From Candidatus Segetimicrobium genomatis (lineage in GTDB: Bacteria; Sysuimicrobiota; Sysuimicrobiia; Sysuimicrobiales; Segetimicrobiaceae), in the NCBI GenBank assembly GCA_005882445.1, contig VBAN01000237.1, positions 1 through 5,733 of the forward strand: 5,733 bases of DNA, read 5' to 3'. Under the pieces are notes generated by a model. That model did no database searches. It had not been told where the DNA came from and saw only the letters and a program-made list of their open reading frames with translations. Below are positions 1 through 5,499 of this stretch, one piece after another (the stretch's first letter is position 1; each line of letters begins with the position of its first letter). The translations under genes and the position numbers were made by a program.

Positions 1-153
1 CGCCCCCATGGTGGCGGCGATCACGAGCCCCAGGGCCGCGTAGATGTCCGCCCCTACGTCGGCGAACCCCCACATGAAGGAGCCCCACACCGACACGTCC
101 CGGCGCAGGCTCTGCCCCTCCGGATGGGACCGGACGGCTGCCTGGTCAACCAC
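1..153 (-). CDS. N-terminus of a probable APC-superfamily (amino acid) permease, cut by the window edge
   Basis: Only the first 51 codons are present; the gene runs off the low-coordinate end. The predicted start is a GTG at 153, chosen because a perfect GGAGG lies 6 bases upstream. Residues 1-20 are polar (a cytoplasmic-type N-tail ending in arginines). From about residue 21 the sequence turns hydrophobic and Gly/Ala-rich (SVWGSFMWGFADVGADIYAA), like the first, partly unwound, membrane helix of APC amino acid permeases, which starts with a Ser-Leu/Val-Trp segment and has a glycine-rich GxG-type substrate site. The role would be proton- or sodium-coupled uptake of an amino acid or related solute in the inner membrane; substrate cannot be told. 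It overlaps the end of the upstream methyltransferase gene by 8 bases, so the two are probably co-transcribed and translationally coupled. The family call rests on 30 residues and is moderate. Confidence 0.55.
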   Translation of the reverse strand, partial: MVDQAAVRSHPEGQSLRRDVSVWGSFMWGFADVGADIYAALGLVIAATMGA

Positions 154-868
154 GAGGCGCCTCCAGGCGGCGAAGCAGCGTCAGCCGGTACCGCGGGAGC
201 CGGCGGTCGTGGATGACAGAGAGGTCGGGCGCGCGGCAGAACCGGTCGTGGATGGCCCGGGCGCTCATCTCCCCGATCGCTCCCGCGCCGTCCGCCCGGG
301 GACCGGCATCGTGGACCGAGGTGCCGTGCACCAGGCAGAGATCCCCCCCCGGCGCGACCCACCGAACCATCCTGGCCGCGACATCGTCGAACTCGCGGCG
401 GCTCATATAGTAGAAGAGCTCCGCACAGAAGATGAGGTCAAAAGCCCCGCCGGGGTCCGCCACCCGGACATCAAGCGACCTGACCTCCACCCCGGGGGTG
501 CCGGCCAGCCGCCGGCGGGCACGGCGGACCGCCAGGCTCGAAAAGTCCAGCGCGACGACATGGTCGCACCTGTCCCGCAGGAGGACCGTGAAGATCCCTT
601 CGCCGCACCCCACTTCCAGCGCGCATCCATACCGGCGGCCCGCCAGCATGTCCATGGACGCCTGGAACCGCCGGCGTTCGTACGAAGACGTCGCGAGGCG
701 CCAGGGGTCCGGCACGAGATAGCGCGCCTCGAAGTACGCGCGGCTCATCCACCGCCGCGCGGTGAGGAGCCGCTTGACCCTCGTATCGTCCGCTACCCAC
801 CGTCGGAGCGCGGCCGCGACACCCGGGCGGCCGATGCCCCCGGCCACGGCCGCTTGGATCCTGTTCAC
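146..868 (-). CDS. Class I SAM-dependent methyltransferase, NodS-like
   Basis: The gene encodes 240 residues with a Rossmann-fold methyltransferase core. Motif I (LEVGCGEG, residues 84-91) is the glycine-rich SAM loop. The acidic end of strand 2 is D108 (VVALDFS), the post-I region has LDV (132-134), and motif IV-like FDLIFCAE (143-150) follows. The segment just before the core, with a DPW (54-56) and SSYERRRF, matches the NodS/nodulation-type N-methyltransferase family, whose founding member methylates a chito-oligosaccharide amine. Here the substrate is unknown and no Nod function should be inferred. Residues 1-45 are basic, with no signal peptide seen. The start is a GTG at 868 whose bases overlap the TGA of pth (GTGA), a classic coupling arrangement; an AGAGG lies about 11 bases upstream. 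The 3' end overlaps the permease start by 8 bases. The fold assignment is firm and the substrate open. Confidence 0.85.
   Translation of the reverse strand: MNRIQAAVAGGIGRPGVAAALRRWVADDTRVKRLLTARRWMSRAYFEARYLVPDPWRLATSSYERRRFQASMDMLAGRRYGCALEVGCGEGIFTVLLRDRCDHVVALDFSSLAVRRARRRLAGTPGVEVRSLDVRVADPGGAFDLIFCAELFYYMSRREFDDVAARMVRWVAPGGDLCLVHGTSVHDAGPRADGAGAIGEMSARAIHDRFCRAPDLSVIHDRRLPRYRLTLLRRLEAPRG
160..164 (-). promoter_or_regulatory. Shine-Dalgarno GGAGG for the permease gene
   Basis: On the minus strand GGAGG is followed by six bases and then the GTG at 153. It sits inside the final codons of the methyltransferase gene and decides the otherwise unremarkable GTG as the permease start. Confidence 0.7.
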
Positions 869-1524
869 GGTGTGTTCAACCTCTGTCCCGCAGGGGGCAG
901 CCTCTGTGTGCTGTTCGCTCCACTCTGGTTTGGAGCCCCCGCAGGGGGCTCCAGGCTCCCCGGCGCCCGGCGGTTGTAGCGATTCATCGCGGCCGCGAGC
1001 CCCTCGGTCGCCGCGACGGCGACCGCTTCTGCCGCTCGATCAATCGCCTCGTCGATCTTGGGGCGCTCCTCAGCGGTGAACCGCTCCAGTACGAACTCAG
1101 CCGGATCCTGCCCGGCGGGCGGACGGCCGATGCCGATCCGCAGGCGCGGAAAGGCCCCCGTCCCCAGTTCCTCGATGATGGAGCGGACGCCGTTGTGCCC
1201 TCCGGCCCCGTCCCCCGGCCGGAGCCGCAGGTGCCCCAGAATCAGATCAAGGTCATCGTGGACGACGAGCAGATCCTCGGGCCGGCGCCGGCGTCTCCGA
1301 AGCAGGTCCCTGACGGCCTGACCGCTGACATTCATATAGGTCTCCGGAATCGCCAGGACGAGCGTGGCCGATCCCACCCGCGCTTTCCCGGCGGCCACCC
1401 ACCCGTCCGCCTCGAGCCTGATCCGGAAGCGGTCCGCGAGCCGGCGCGCCACTTCCTGCCCGACGTTGTGCCGGGTGCCCTGGTAGCGGCGACCGGGATT
1501 TCCGAGCCCGACCACGATCATCAT
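865..1524 (-). CDS. pth: Peptidyl-tRNA hydrolase (bacterial Pth)
   Basis: Pth cleaves the ester bond of peptidyl-tRNAs dropped from stalled ribosomes and recycles the tRNA in the cytoplasm. The 219-residue product starts with the family signature VVGLGNPG (4-11). It carries the expected catalytic or binding residues: N9, H19 in TRHNVG, N65 in ETYMNVSG, D90 in VVHDDLD and N111 in GGHNG. LRIGIGRP (128-135) is also conserved. A run of six arginines (76-81) precedes the PEDLLVVHDD strand. The normal Pth fold ends near NRYN (181-184); a further 35 residues, Pro/Gly/Gln-rich with two PPAG copies, form an unusual tail. The start is one of two adjacent ATGs (1524 or 1521); a GGAGGAG lies 7 bases before the first. 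The same frame is open upstream into the L25 gene only because that gene is frameshifted; I do not regard it as a true fusion. The stop overlaps the next gene's GTG by four bases. Confidence 0.93.
   Translation of the reverse strand: MMIVVGLGNPGRRYQGTRHNVGQEVARRLADRFRIRLEADGWVAAGKARVGSATLVLAIPETYMNVSGQAVRDLLRRRRRRPEDLLVVHDDLDLILGHLRLRPGDGAGGHNGVRSIIEELGTGAFPRLRIGIGRPPAGQDPAEFVLERFTAEERPKIDEAIDRAAEAVAVAATEGLAAAMNRYNRRAPGSLEPPAGAPNQSGANSTQRLPPAGQRLNTP
883..900 (-). repeat. Imperfect hairpin, second copy of a CCCCCTGCGGG motif
   Basis: On the minus strand CTGCCCC and GGGACAG can pair (six of seven pairs, one C/A mismatch) around a CTGC loop. It lies in the last codons of pth, 15 bases before the methyltransferase GTG. 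It shares its 11-base core with the hairpin at 931-953. Function unknown; it may only reflect the repeated PPAG codons of the Pth tail. Confidence 0.4.
931..953 (-). repeat. Perfect 10-bp inverted repeat inside the 3' end of pth
   Basis: The arms TGGAGCCCCC and GGGGGCTCCA pair perfectly around a three-base TGC loop on the minus strand. No T-run follows, so it is not a normal intrinsic terminator. It lies in the non-conserved tail of pth, just past the end of the enzyme fold, and could slow ribosomes, protect mRNA from 3' decay, or be a relic of the original 3' untranslated region. Confidence 0.6.
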
Positions 1525-1531
1525 CGAGACG

Positions 1532-1538
1532 CTCCTCC
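1532..1538 (-). promoter_or_regulatory. Shine-Dalgarno GGAGGAG for pth
   Basis: GGAGGAG on the minus strand is separated by seven bases from the ATG at 1524. It places the start of pth here and argues that Pth is translated independently rather than as the C-terminal half of an L25 fusion. Confidence 0.75.
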
Positions 1539-1569
1539 GCGGAGACCTCGCCCTCCCTGCGGAGGACAA

Positions 1570-1605
1570 GCAGAAAGGGCGCGCCCTTCGCCGCGCCCTT
1601 TCTGC
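1570..1605 (-). terminator. 14-bp stem-loop between rplY and pth; possible attenuator or processing site
   Basis: A perfect inverted repeat of 14 bp (arms 1570-1583 and 1592-1605, GCAGAAAGGGCGCG and its complement) encloses an 8-base loop. Nested in it on the plus strand is the self-palindrome AAGGGCGCGCCCTT at 1575-1588, and on the minus strand AAGGGCGCG occurs twice in direct orientation, so alternative pairings are possible. The minus strand continues TTGTCC after the stem, which is a poor U-tract, so full termination is doubtful. It begins 38 bases after the L25 stop and ends 45 bases before the Pth start, a position suited to lowering pth expression relative to rplY or stabilising the rplY mRNA end. 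Confidence 0.45.
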
Positions 1606-1643
1606 AATGGTCCCACGGCCGCCCCAGCCGGCCGCAGCGCACC

Positions 1644-2364
1644 CTATTCTTTCTTCTCCGGCTTGGCAGGCTTGGCGTCGGCCTTGTCCGATTTGGCGGG
1701 TTTGGCCTCGGCCTTGGAAGCCTTCGCGTCGGCGCGCGCGCCGGATTCGGCCTTCGCCTCGCCTTCCGCCTTCGGCAGGAGCCGCCACCTCTTCCACCTT
1801 CGGCATCACCACGGCCGCGATCACCTCTTCGGGGGGGGACACGATCTCGATCCCTTCATGCGGCGGGAGATCGCGGACGTGGAGCGACCCGCCCACGCGC
1901 AGGTGTGCAACGTCGACCGTCAATTGCTCCGGAATTGCCGTCGGCAGGCACCGCACCACGAGTTCGCGGAGATGCTGCTCGAGGACTCCCTCCCCGGAGG
2001 CGATCCCTTCGGGGACCCCGGTCAATTGAATGGGCACGCGCGCCTCGATCTTCTCGGTCAGGCTGATCTGGCGGAGATCGACGTGCAGGACCTCCCGCCG
2101 GATGGGGTCGTGCTGGATCTCGGCAATCATCACGGTGTCCGTGGCTTCTTCGCCGTTGCGCTTGACCCGCAGGTCAATGAGGACGTTGCGGCCGGCCTCC
2201 GTGCGCAGAGCCCCCAGGAGCGCGCGGCGGTCGACCGCCAGCGCCACCGGCGCCCGGCCCCGGCCGTAGAGCACCGCGGGCACGAGTCCCGCCTGCCTCA
2301 CCTTCTTGACGGCGTTCTTCCCGATCTCCGTCCGGGCCGACGCCACCAGGCTCATCCGCTCCAT
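1644..2364 (-). CDS. rplY: 50S ribosomal protein L25, Ctc/TL5 type, frameshifted near its C-terminus
   Basis: L25 binds 5S rRNA in the central protuberance of the large subunit; the two-domain Ctc form is also a general stress protein in Bacillus. The N-terminal RNA-binding domain (about 4-98) opens with the family motif SARTEIGKNAVKKVRQAG and VPAVLYGRG (28-36). The C-terminal beta domain (about 100-190) contains VPIQLTGVPEG (110-120) and ends VVMPKVEE. After residue 198 (base 1771) the given frame turns into an Arg/Gly-rich stretch and continues open into pth. Skipping one base near 1770 restores a normal tail of 41 residues, rich in Lys, Ala and Glu with AKPAK repeats and KPEKKE before a TAG at 1644-1646. 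The corrected protein is 239 residues. The shift is most likely an extra G in the sequence. The start at 2364 is chosen over the ATG at 2355 because GGAGG lies nine bases upstream. This is the first gene after the promoter at 2415-2443. Confidence 0.9.
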
Positions 2365-2372
2365 CTGACGGG

Positions 2373-2380
2373 CCCTCCCC
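2373..2380 (-). promoter_or_regulatory. Shine-Dalgarno GGGGAGGG for rplY
   Basis: The minus strand reads GGGGAGGG, with its GGAGG core (2374-2378) nine bases before the ATG at 2364 and eighteen before the in-frame ATG at 2355, favouring the earlier start. It directly abuts the 3' arm of the leader stem-loop at 2380-2407. Confidence 0.7.
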
Positions 2381-2407
2381 GTGGGCGCGCGCGTGCGGCG
2401 ACCCACG
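2380..2407 (-). promoter_or_regulatory. Stem-loop in the rplY leader, next to the ribosome binding site
   Basis: CGTGGG (2402-2407) pairs with CCCACG (2380-2385), extended by two more pairs past a single bulged T, around an 11-base GC-rich loop. Given the predicted promoter, the stem would start within a base or two of the transcript 5' end and finish at the Shine-Dalgarno sequence. Such 5'-end stems can stabilise mRNA or tune translation; autoregulation by L25 is possible but unsupported beyond position. Confidence 0.4.
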
Positions 2408-2414
2408 ACCGGTC

Positions 2415-2443
2415 ATTATAGCACTCCCCCCCCAGGGGGGCAA
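2415..2443 (-). promoter_or_regulatory. Sigma-70/sigma-A type promoter with extended -10 for rplY-pth-methyltransferase-permease
   Basis: On the minus strand a perfect TATAAT (2415-2420) is preceded by TGC, giving an extended -10 (TGnTATAAT). TTGCCC (2438-2443), four of six matches to TTGACA, lies exactly 17 bases upstream. Predicted transcription start is about 2407-2409, leaving a leader of some 44 bases to the ATG at 2364. The spacer is odd: it carries the second half of CCCCCC-T-GGGGGGGG. It lies in the widest gap of the upstream block, between the dCMP deaminase stop and rplY, which fits a new transcription unit. Confidence 0.8.
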
Positions 2444-2451
2444 TCTCGCCT

Positions 2452-2469
2452 TGCCGGGGCTGCCGGGGC
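2452..2469. repeat. Tandem 9-base direct repeat upstream of the rplY promoter
   Basis: TGCCGGGGC occurs twice in direct succession on the plus strand (2452-2460 and 2461-2469), 9 bases upstream of the -35 element and 9 bases past the dCMP deaminase stop. It could be an operator half-site pair or chance in GC-rich DNA; nothing else supports a role. Confidence 0.3.
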
Positions 2470-2478
2470 ATCCTCCGC

Positions 2479-2946
2479 TCACCCCCGCTGCAGCACGGTT
2501 TCATCGGGAAAGCGGGCCAGGTCGATCGTGGCATCGCGTAACAGCTGCTCCGCCAGCGGATCCGGGTACGGGGAGGCGAACACGACCCGGGCGAGCCCGG
2601 CGTTGACGATCATCTTCGCGCAGGTGAGACACGGCTGGTGGGTGCAGTAAATGGTTGCGCCGGCGATACTCACCCCGTGGTACGCGGCCTGGATGATCGC
2701 GTTCTGCTCCGCGTGGAGGCACAGGCAGGTGTCCAGCGCCGACCCGGCCGCCGCGCCGGACCGGCAGCGCTCGCAGCCGCCATCCCCGCAGTTGGGCAGC
2801 CCGCGGGGCGTATCGTTGTACCCGGTGCTGAGCACCATCCGGTCCTTGACGATCACCGCCCCGACCTGGCGCCGGAGGCAGGTCGACCGCGTCGCCGCGA
2901 GGCGGGCCAGGTTCATGAAGTATTCGTCCCACGAGGGGCGCGCCAC
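2479..2946 (-). CDS. comEB: Deoxycytidylate (dCMP) deaminase, ComEB type
   Basis: This zinc enzyme converts dCMP to dUMP, the substrate for thymidylate synthase. The 155-residue protein has the cytidine-deaminase fold signature: H78-A-E80 (zinc ligand and proton shuttle) and PCLTC (105-109, two zinc-binding cysteines). Further cysteines in NCGDGGCERC (52-61) and DTCLCLHAE (72-80) match the extra metal site known in the dCMP deaminase subfamily and separate it from plain cytidine or tRNA-adenosine deaminases. The N-terminus RPSWDEYFMNLA is typical of the family and fixes the start at the GTG at 2946, although its open frame extends further upstream inside upp. The start lies seven bases after the upp stop and has no good Shine-Dalgarno sequence, so translation probably relies on coupling to upp. 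The gene ends the upstream block. Confidence 0.93.
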   Translation of the reverse strand: MARPSWDEYFMNLARLAATRSTCLRRQVGAVIVKDRMVLSTGYNDTPRGLPNCGDGGCERCRSGAAAGSALDTCLCLHAEQNAIIQAAYHGVSIAGATIYCTHQPCLTCAKMIVNAGLARVVFASPYPDPLAEQLLRDATIDLARFPDETVLQRG

Positions 2947-2953
2947 GCGATCG

Positions 2954-3583
2954 TCAGCGGGTCCCGTACAACCGGTCCCCCGCGTCCCCCAGTCCGGGCA
3001 GGATGTACCCGTGATCGTCGAGCCGTTCGTCCACCGCGGCGGTGTAGATGTCCACGTCCGGATGCTCCGCATGCAGGCGCCGGATCCCCTCGGGAGCGGC
3101 GATCAGCACCATCAGCGTGATCGTGCGGGCGCCCCGCTCCTTGAGCAGGTCGACCGATTCGACGGCCGAACCGCCGGTGGCCAGCATCGGATCGACCACC
3201 AGCACCTGCCGCTCCGCGACATCGGGCGGCAGTTTGCAGTAGTAGGTGTGCGGCTCCAGCGAGGACGGATCGCGGTAGATCCCGATGTGCCCGACCCGGG
3301 CCGTCGGCATCAATCGTAGAATCCCCGTCTCCATCGCCAATCCCGCGCGGAGAATGGGGACGACGGCGATCTCCTGTCCCGCGATCGTCGCGCCCTTGGC
3401 CGTGGCCAGCGGCGTCGCCACATCGACCGACCGGACCGGCAGTCCGCTGGTGGCTTCGAAGGCCATCAGCATCGCGAGCTCCTCGACCAGTTCGCGAAAC
3501 TCCTTGTGCCCCGTCCGCCGGTCCCGGAGGATCGTGAGCTTGTGCTGGATCAGCGGGTGATCGAAGACCCGCACCTGGCCCAC
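2954..3583 (-). CDS. upp: Uracil phosphoribosyltransferase
   Basis: Upp makes UMP from uracil and PRPP in pyrimidine salvage. The 209-residue length is the family norm. The N-terminus [12 protein letters not shown] (6-17), [11 protein letters not shown] (74-84) and the PRPP-binding loop [11 protein letters not shown] (130-140) are all present. The uracil-binding C-terminal segment [13 protein letters not shown] (192-204) is intact. The start is the GTG at 3583, whose first base is the last base of the glyA TAG stop (TAGTG); a GGAGG ten bases upstream supports it, and the GTG at 3574 is nineteen bases from that site and less likely. Any longer frame would overlap glyA without support. The TGA is seven bases before the dCMP deaminase gene. 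The glyA-upp order is common in Bacillota. Confidence 0.96.
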   Translation of the reverse strand: MGQVRVFDHPLIQHKLTILRDRRTGHKEFRELVEELAMLMAFEATSGLPVRSVDVATPLATAKGATIAGQEIAVVPILRAGLAMETGILRLMPTARVGHIGIYRDPSSLEPHTYYCKLPPDVAERQVLVVDPMLATGGSAVESVDLLKERGARTITLMVLIAAPEGIRRLHAEHPDVDIYTAAVDERLDDHGYILPGLGDAGDRLYGTR

Positions 3584-4799
3584 TAGCCTGCGACCTCCAC
3601 CGGCTCCGGGTAGACCGGAAACGAGGCGCACAGTTCCCTGACCTGCCGGCGCACGCGCTCTGCCGCCGCCGCGTCCTCGGGCGCGCGCAGCACCTCGTCG
3701 ATCCACGCGGCGATGCGCCGCATCTCCCCGGGGCCCATCCCCCGGGTGGTCATCGCGGGGGTCCCGATGCGGATCCCGCTGGCGGTCATCGGCTTCTCCG
3801 GGTCGAAGGGAATCATGTTCTTGTTCACGATGATGTGCGCGCCGTCCAGGGCTTTCTCGGCCTTCCGTCCCGTGAGCGCTCTCGCCCGCACGTCGAGCAG
3901 GACCAGGTGGTTGTCGGTCCCGCCGGAGACGACGTGGTAGCCGGCGGCGAGAAACGCCTCGGCCATGGCCCGCGCGTTCTCGACGATCCGGGCGGCGTAG
4001 GTCCGGAACGCGGGTCGGGACGCCTCCAGGAAACAGACCGCCTTGGCGGCGATGCAGTGCTCCAGGGGTCCACCCTGCGTGCCGGGGAACACCGCCTTGT
4101 CGATCAGCGCGGCATGGGCGGCCCGGCAGAGCACCAACCCGCCGCGGGGGCCGCGCAGCGTCTTGTGCGTGGTCGACGTCACCACATCCGCGTAGGGCAC
4201 CGGGTCCGGGTGGGCTTTGCCAGCCACCAGCCCGGCGAAGTGGGCCATGTCGACCATCATCAGCGCGCCCACGTCATCGCAGATCGCGCGCAGCCGCGGG
4301 AAATCGAAGGTGCGGGGGTACGCGGTGGCCCCGGACACGATGATCTTGGGCCGGTGCTCTTTCGCCAGGCGAGCCATCACGTCGTAGTCAATCCGCTCGG
4401 TGCGCTCATCGACGCCGTACGGGATGATGCGGTAGAGTTGCCCGGAGAAGTTGACCGGGCTCCCGTGGGTAAGGTGCCCGCCGTGGGCCAGGTTCATGGC
4501 CAAGATGGGATCCCCGGGCTTGATGAGGGCGAAGTACGCCGCCATGTTCGCCTGAGCGCCGGCGTGCGGCTGGACGTTGGCGTGCTCGGCGCCGAACAGG
4601 GTTGTGGCGCGGTCGAATAGCGCTTCCCGGGGTAGCCCTCGGCATACTTGTTGCTCATCGGCGTCCCCAGGGCTTCCAGGACGGCGGAGCTGGCGTAGTT
4701 CTCGGAAGCGACCAGGTTGACGTGGTAGCGCTGCCGCTCGGTGTCCTGCGCGATCGCCTGGGCGATCTCCGGATCCGTCCGGCGAAGCTCATCCATCAT
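3583..4799 (-). CDS. glyA: Serine hydroxymethyltransferase, interrupted by a frameshifting gap near residue 61
   Basis: SHMT is a PLP enzyme that interconverts serine and glycine and supplies methylene-tetrahydrofolate. Two frames encode it. Bases 4617-4799 give residues 1-61, with [10 protein letters not shown] (28-37) and [12 protein letters not shown] (50-61), including the catalytic Glu of YAEGY. From 4614 to the TAG at 3583 another frame gives [34 protein letters not shown] and the PLP-lysine motif [13 protein letters not shown] through to a normal C-terminus. Between KRY and DRA the family has 15 conserved residues (YGGCE...LAI); here only two bases remain, so about 43 bases are missing and the frame changes. 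With them restored the protein would be about 419 residues, the usual size. As given, translation from the start ends at 4494 with a truncated 101-residue product. The start is ATG 4799 or 4796, both after GGAGG at 4805-4809. Assembly error or a true lesion are both possible. Confidence 0.92.
3594..3598 (-). promoter_or_regulatory. Shine-Dalgarno GGAGG for upp, inside the end of glyA
   Basis: GGAGG on the minus strand lies in the last codons of glyA, ten bases from the GTG at 3583. It selects that start, which gives the canonical 209-residue Upp. Confidence 0.6.
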
Positions 4800-4804
4800 G
4801 GCTG

Positions 4805-4809
4805 CCTCC
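4805..4809 (-). promoter_or_regulatory. Shine-Dalgarno GGAGG for glyA
   Basis: GGAGG is five bases from ATG 4799 and eight from ATG 4796. It overlaps a third in-frame ATG (4811), which it therefore rules out as the start. Confidence 0.65.
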
Positions 4810-4839
4810 ATTCGCGCCGGCGCACGCGCGCGGCCCGTC

Positions 4840-5499
4840 TCAGCGCTGCAGCGCCACCGCCGCCTGAGCCAGCGTCTGACCCAGCGCTTCCTGCACGGCC
4901 TCGAGGGAGACCGCGCCGGCTCGCACGAGTGCAGGCGGCGTGCGGGTGACATCGATCACGGTGGAAGGCCGGCCCAGCGGGCAGCGGCCGCCGTCGAGGA
5001 TGAGGTCCACATCCGGCCCCACATCGAGCGCCACATGGGCCGCCGTGACCGCCGCGGGAAGCCCGTGGGTGTTCGCGCTGGTGCCCACGATCGGCAGGCC
5101 GAGCGCGCGGCAGAGGGCCATCGCGATCGGGAGTCCCGGCTGGCGGACCCCAATGGTCTCCCCCCCGCCGCCCAGGAGACGCGGCACGCTCGCGGCCCGC
5201 CGGCACACGATCGTCAGCGGACCCGGCCAAAACCGGTCGGCCAGCCGGACGGCGGCTTGGGGCAGCTCGGCGACCAGTGTCCGCCACTGGTCACGGTCGG
5301 CGACCAGGACCGGCACCGGCTCGCCGGGTGGGCGCCGCTTCGCCGCGAACACGCGCGCCACGGCGGCCTCGTCGAGCGCCACGGCCCCCAACGCGTAAAA
5401 GGTGTCGGTAGGAAACGCGACCAGCCCGCCGGCGCGCAGCGCCTGCAGCGCCCTGCGCGGGGCCTCCCCGCCGTGTGGATCAACCCCGATGATTTCCAT
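4840..5499 (-). CDS. tsaC: Threonylcarbamoyl-AMP synthase (TsaC/YrdC/YwlC family)
   Basis: This enzyme uses threonine, bicarbonate and ATP to make threonylcarbamoyl-AMP, the precursor of the t6A37 modification of ANN-decoding tRNAs. The 219-residue protein is a single YrdC domain: [10 protein letters not shown] (29-38), the nucleotide-binding KRRPPGEP (54-61), WPGPLT (91-96), VRQP (118-121), TSAN (140-143) and PSTVIDV (179-185). It lacks room for the extra SUA5 domain of the long form. The ATG at 5499 is preferred because family members begin about 25 residues before the FPTDT motif; the frame stays open to 5592, but that part is inside prmC and unlike the family. The start overlaps prmC by 20 bases and has no clear Shine-Dalgarno, suggesting coupled translation. 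Forty bases without any visible signal except the glyA ribosome site follow it. Confidence 0.94.
   Translation of the reverse strand: MEIIGVDPHGGEAPRRALQALRAGGLVAFPTDTFYALGAVALDEAAVARVFAAKRRPPGEPVPVLVADRDQWRTLVAELPQAAVRLADRFWPGPLTIVCRRAASVPRLLGGGGETIGVRQPGLPIAMALCRALGLPIVGTSANTHGLPAAVTAAHVALDVGPDVDLILDGGRCPLGRPSTVIDVTRTPPALVRAGAVSLEAVQEALGQTLAQAAVALQR

Noticed and set aside
44..979. 311-codon open frame on the plus strand opposite the methyltransferase
   Set aside because: It is a composition-driven antisense shadow; the translation is low-complexity Arg/Pro/Ala with no family features, while the minus strand encodes a clear methyltransferase and Pth.
865..2406. A genuine L25-Pth fusion protein
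   Set aside because: The linking stretch is unlike either family, the real L25 tail and stop are present one base out of frame, and pth has its own Shine-Dalgarno sequence and start.
1195..2421. Long 408-codon open frame on the plus strand opposite pth and rplY
   Set aside because: It lies antisense to two clearly conserved genes, its product is Pro/Arg/His-rich without any recognisable domain, and long spurious frames are expected on the opposite strand of GC-rich genes.
2445..2478. Intrinsic terminator after the dCMP deaminase gene
   Set aside because: Only a weak five-base GGCAA/TTGCC pairing and a tandem TGCCGGGGC repeat are present, with no T-run; I cannot support a terminator here.
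2947..3072. A longer dCMP deaminase starting inside upp
   Set aside because: The extra N-terminal residues are Thr/Arg/Pro-rich out-of-frame upp sequence, and the family N-terminus begins exactly at the GTG at 2946.
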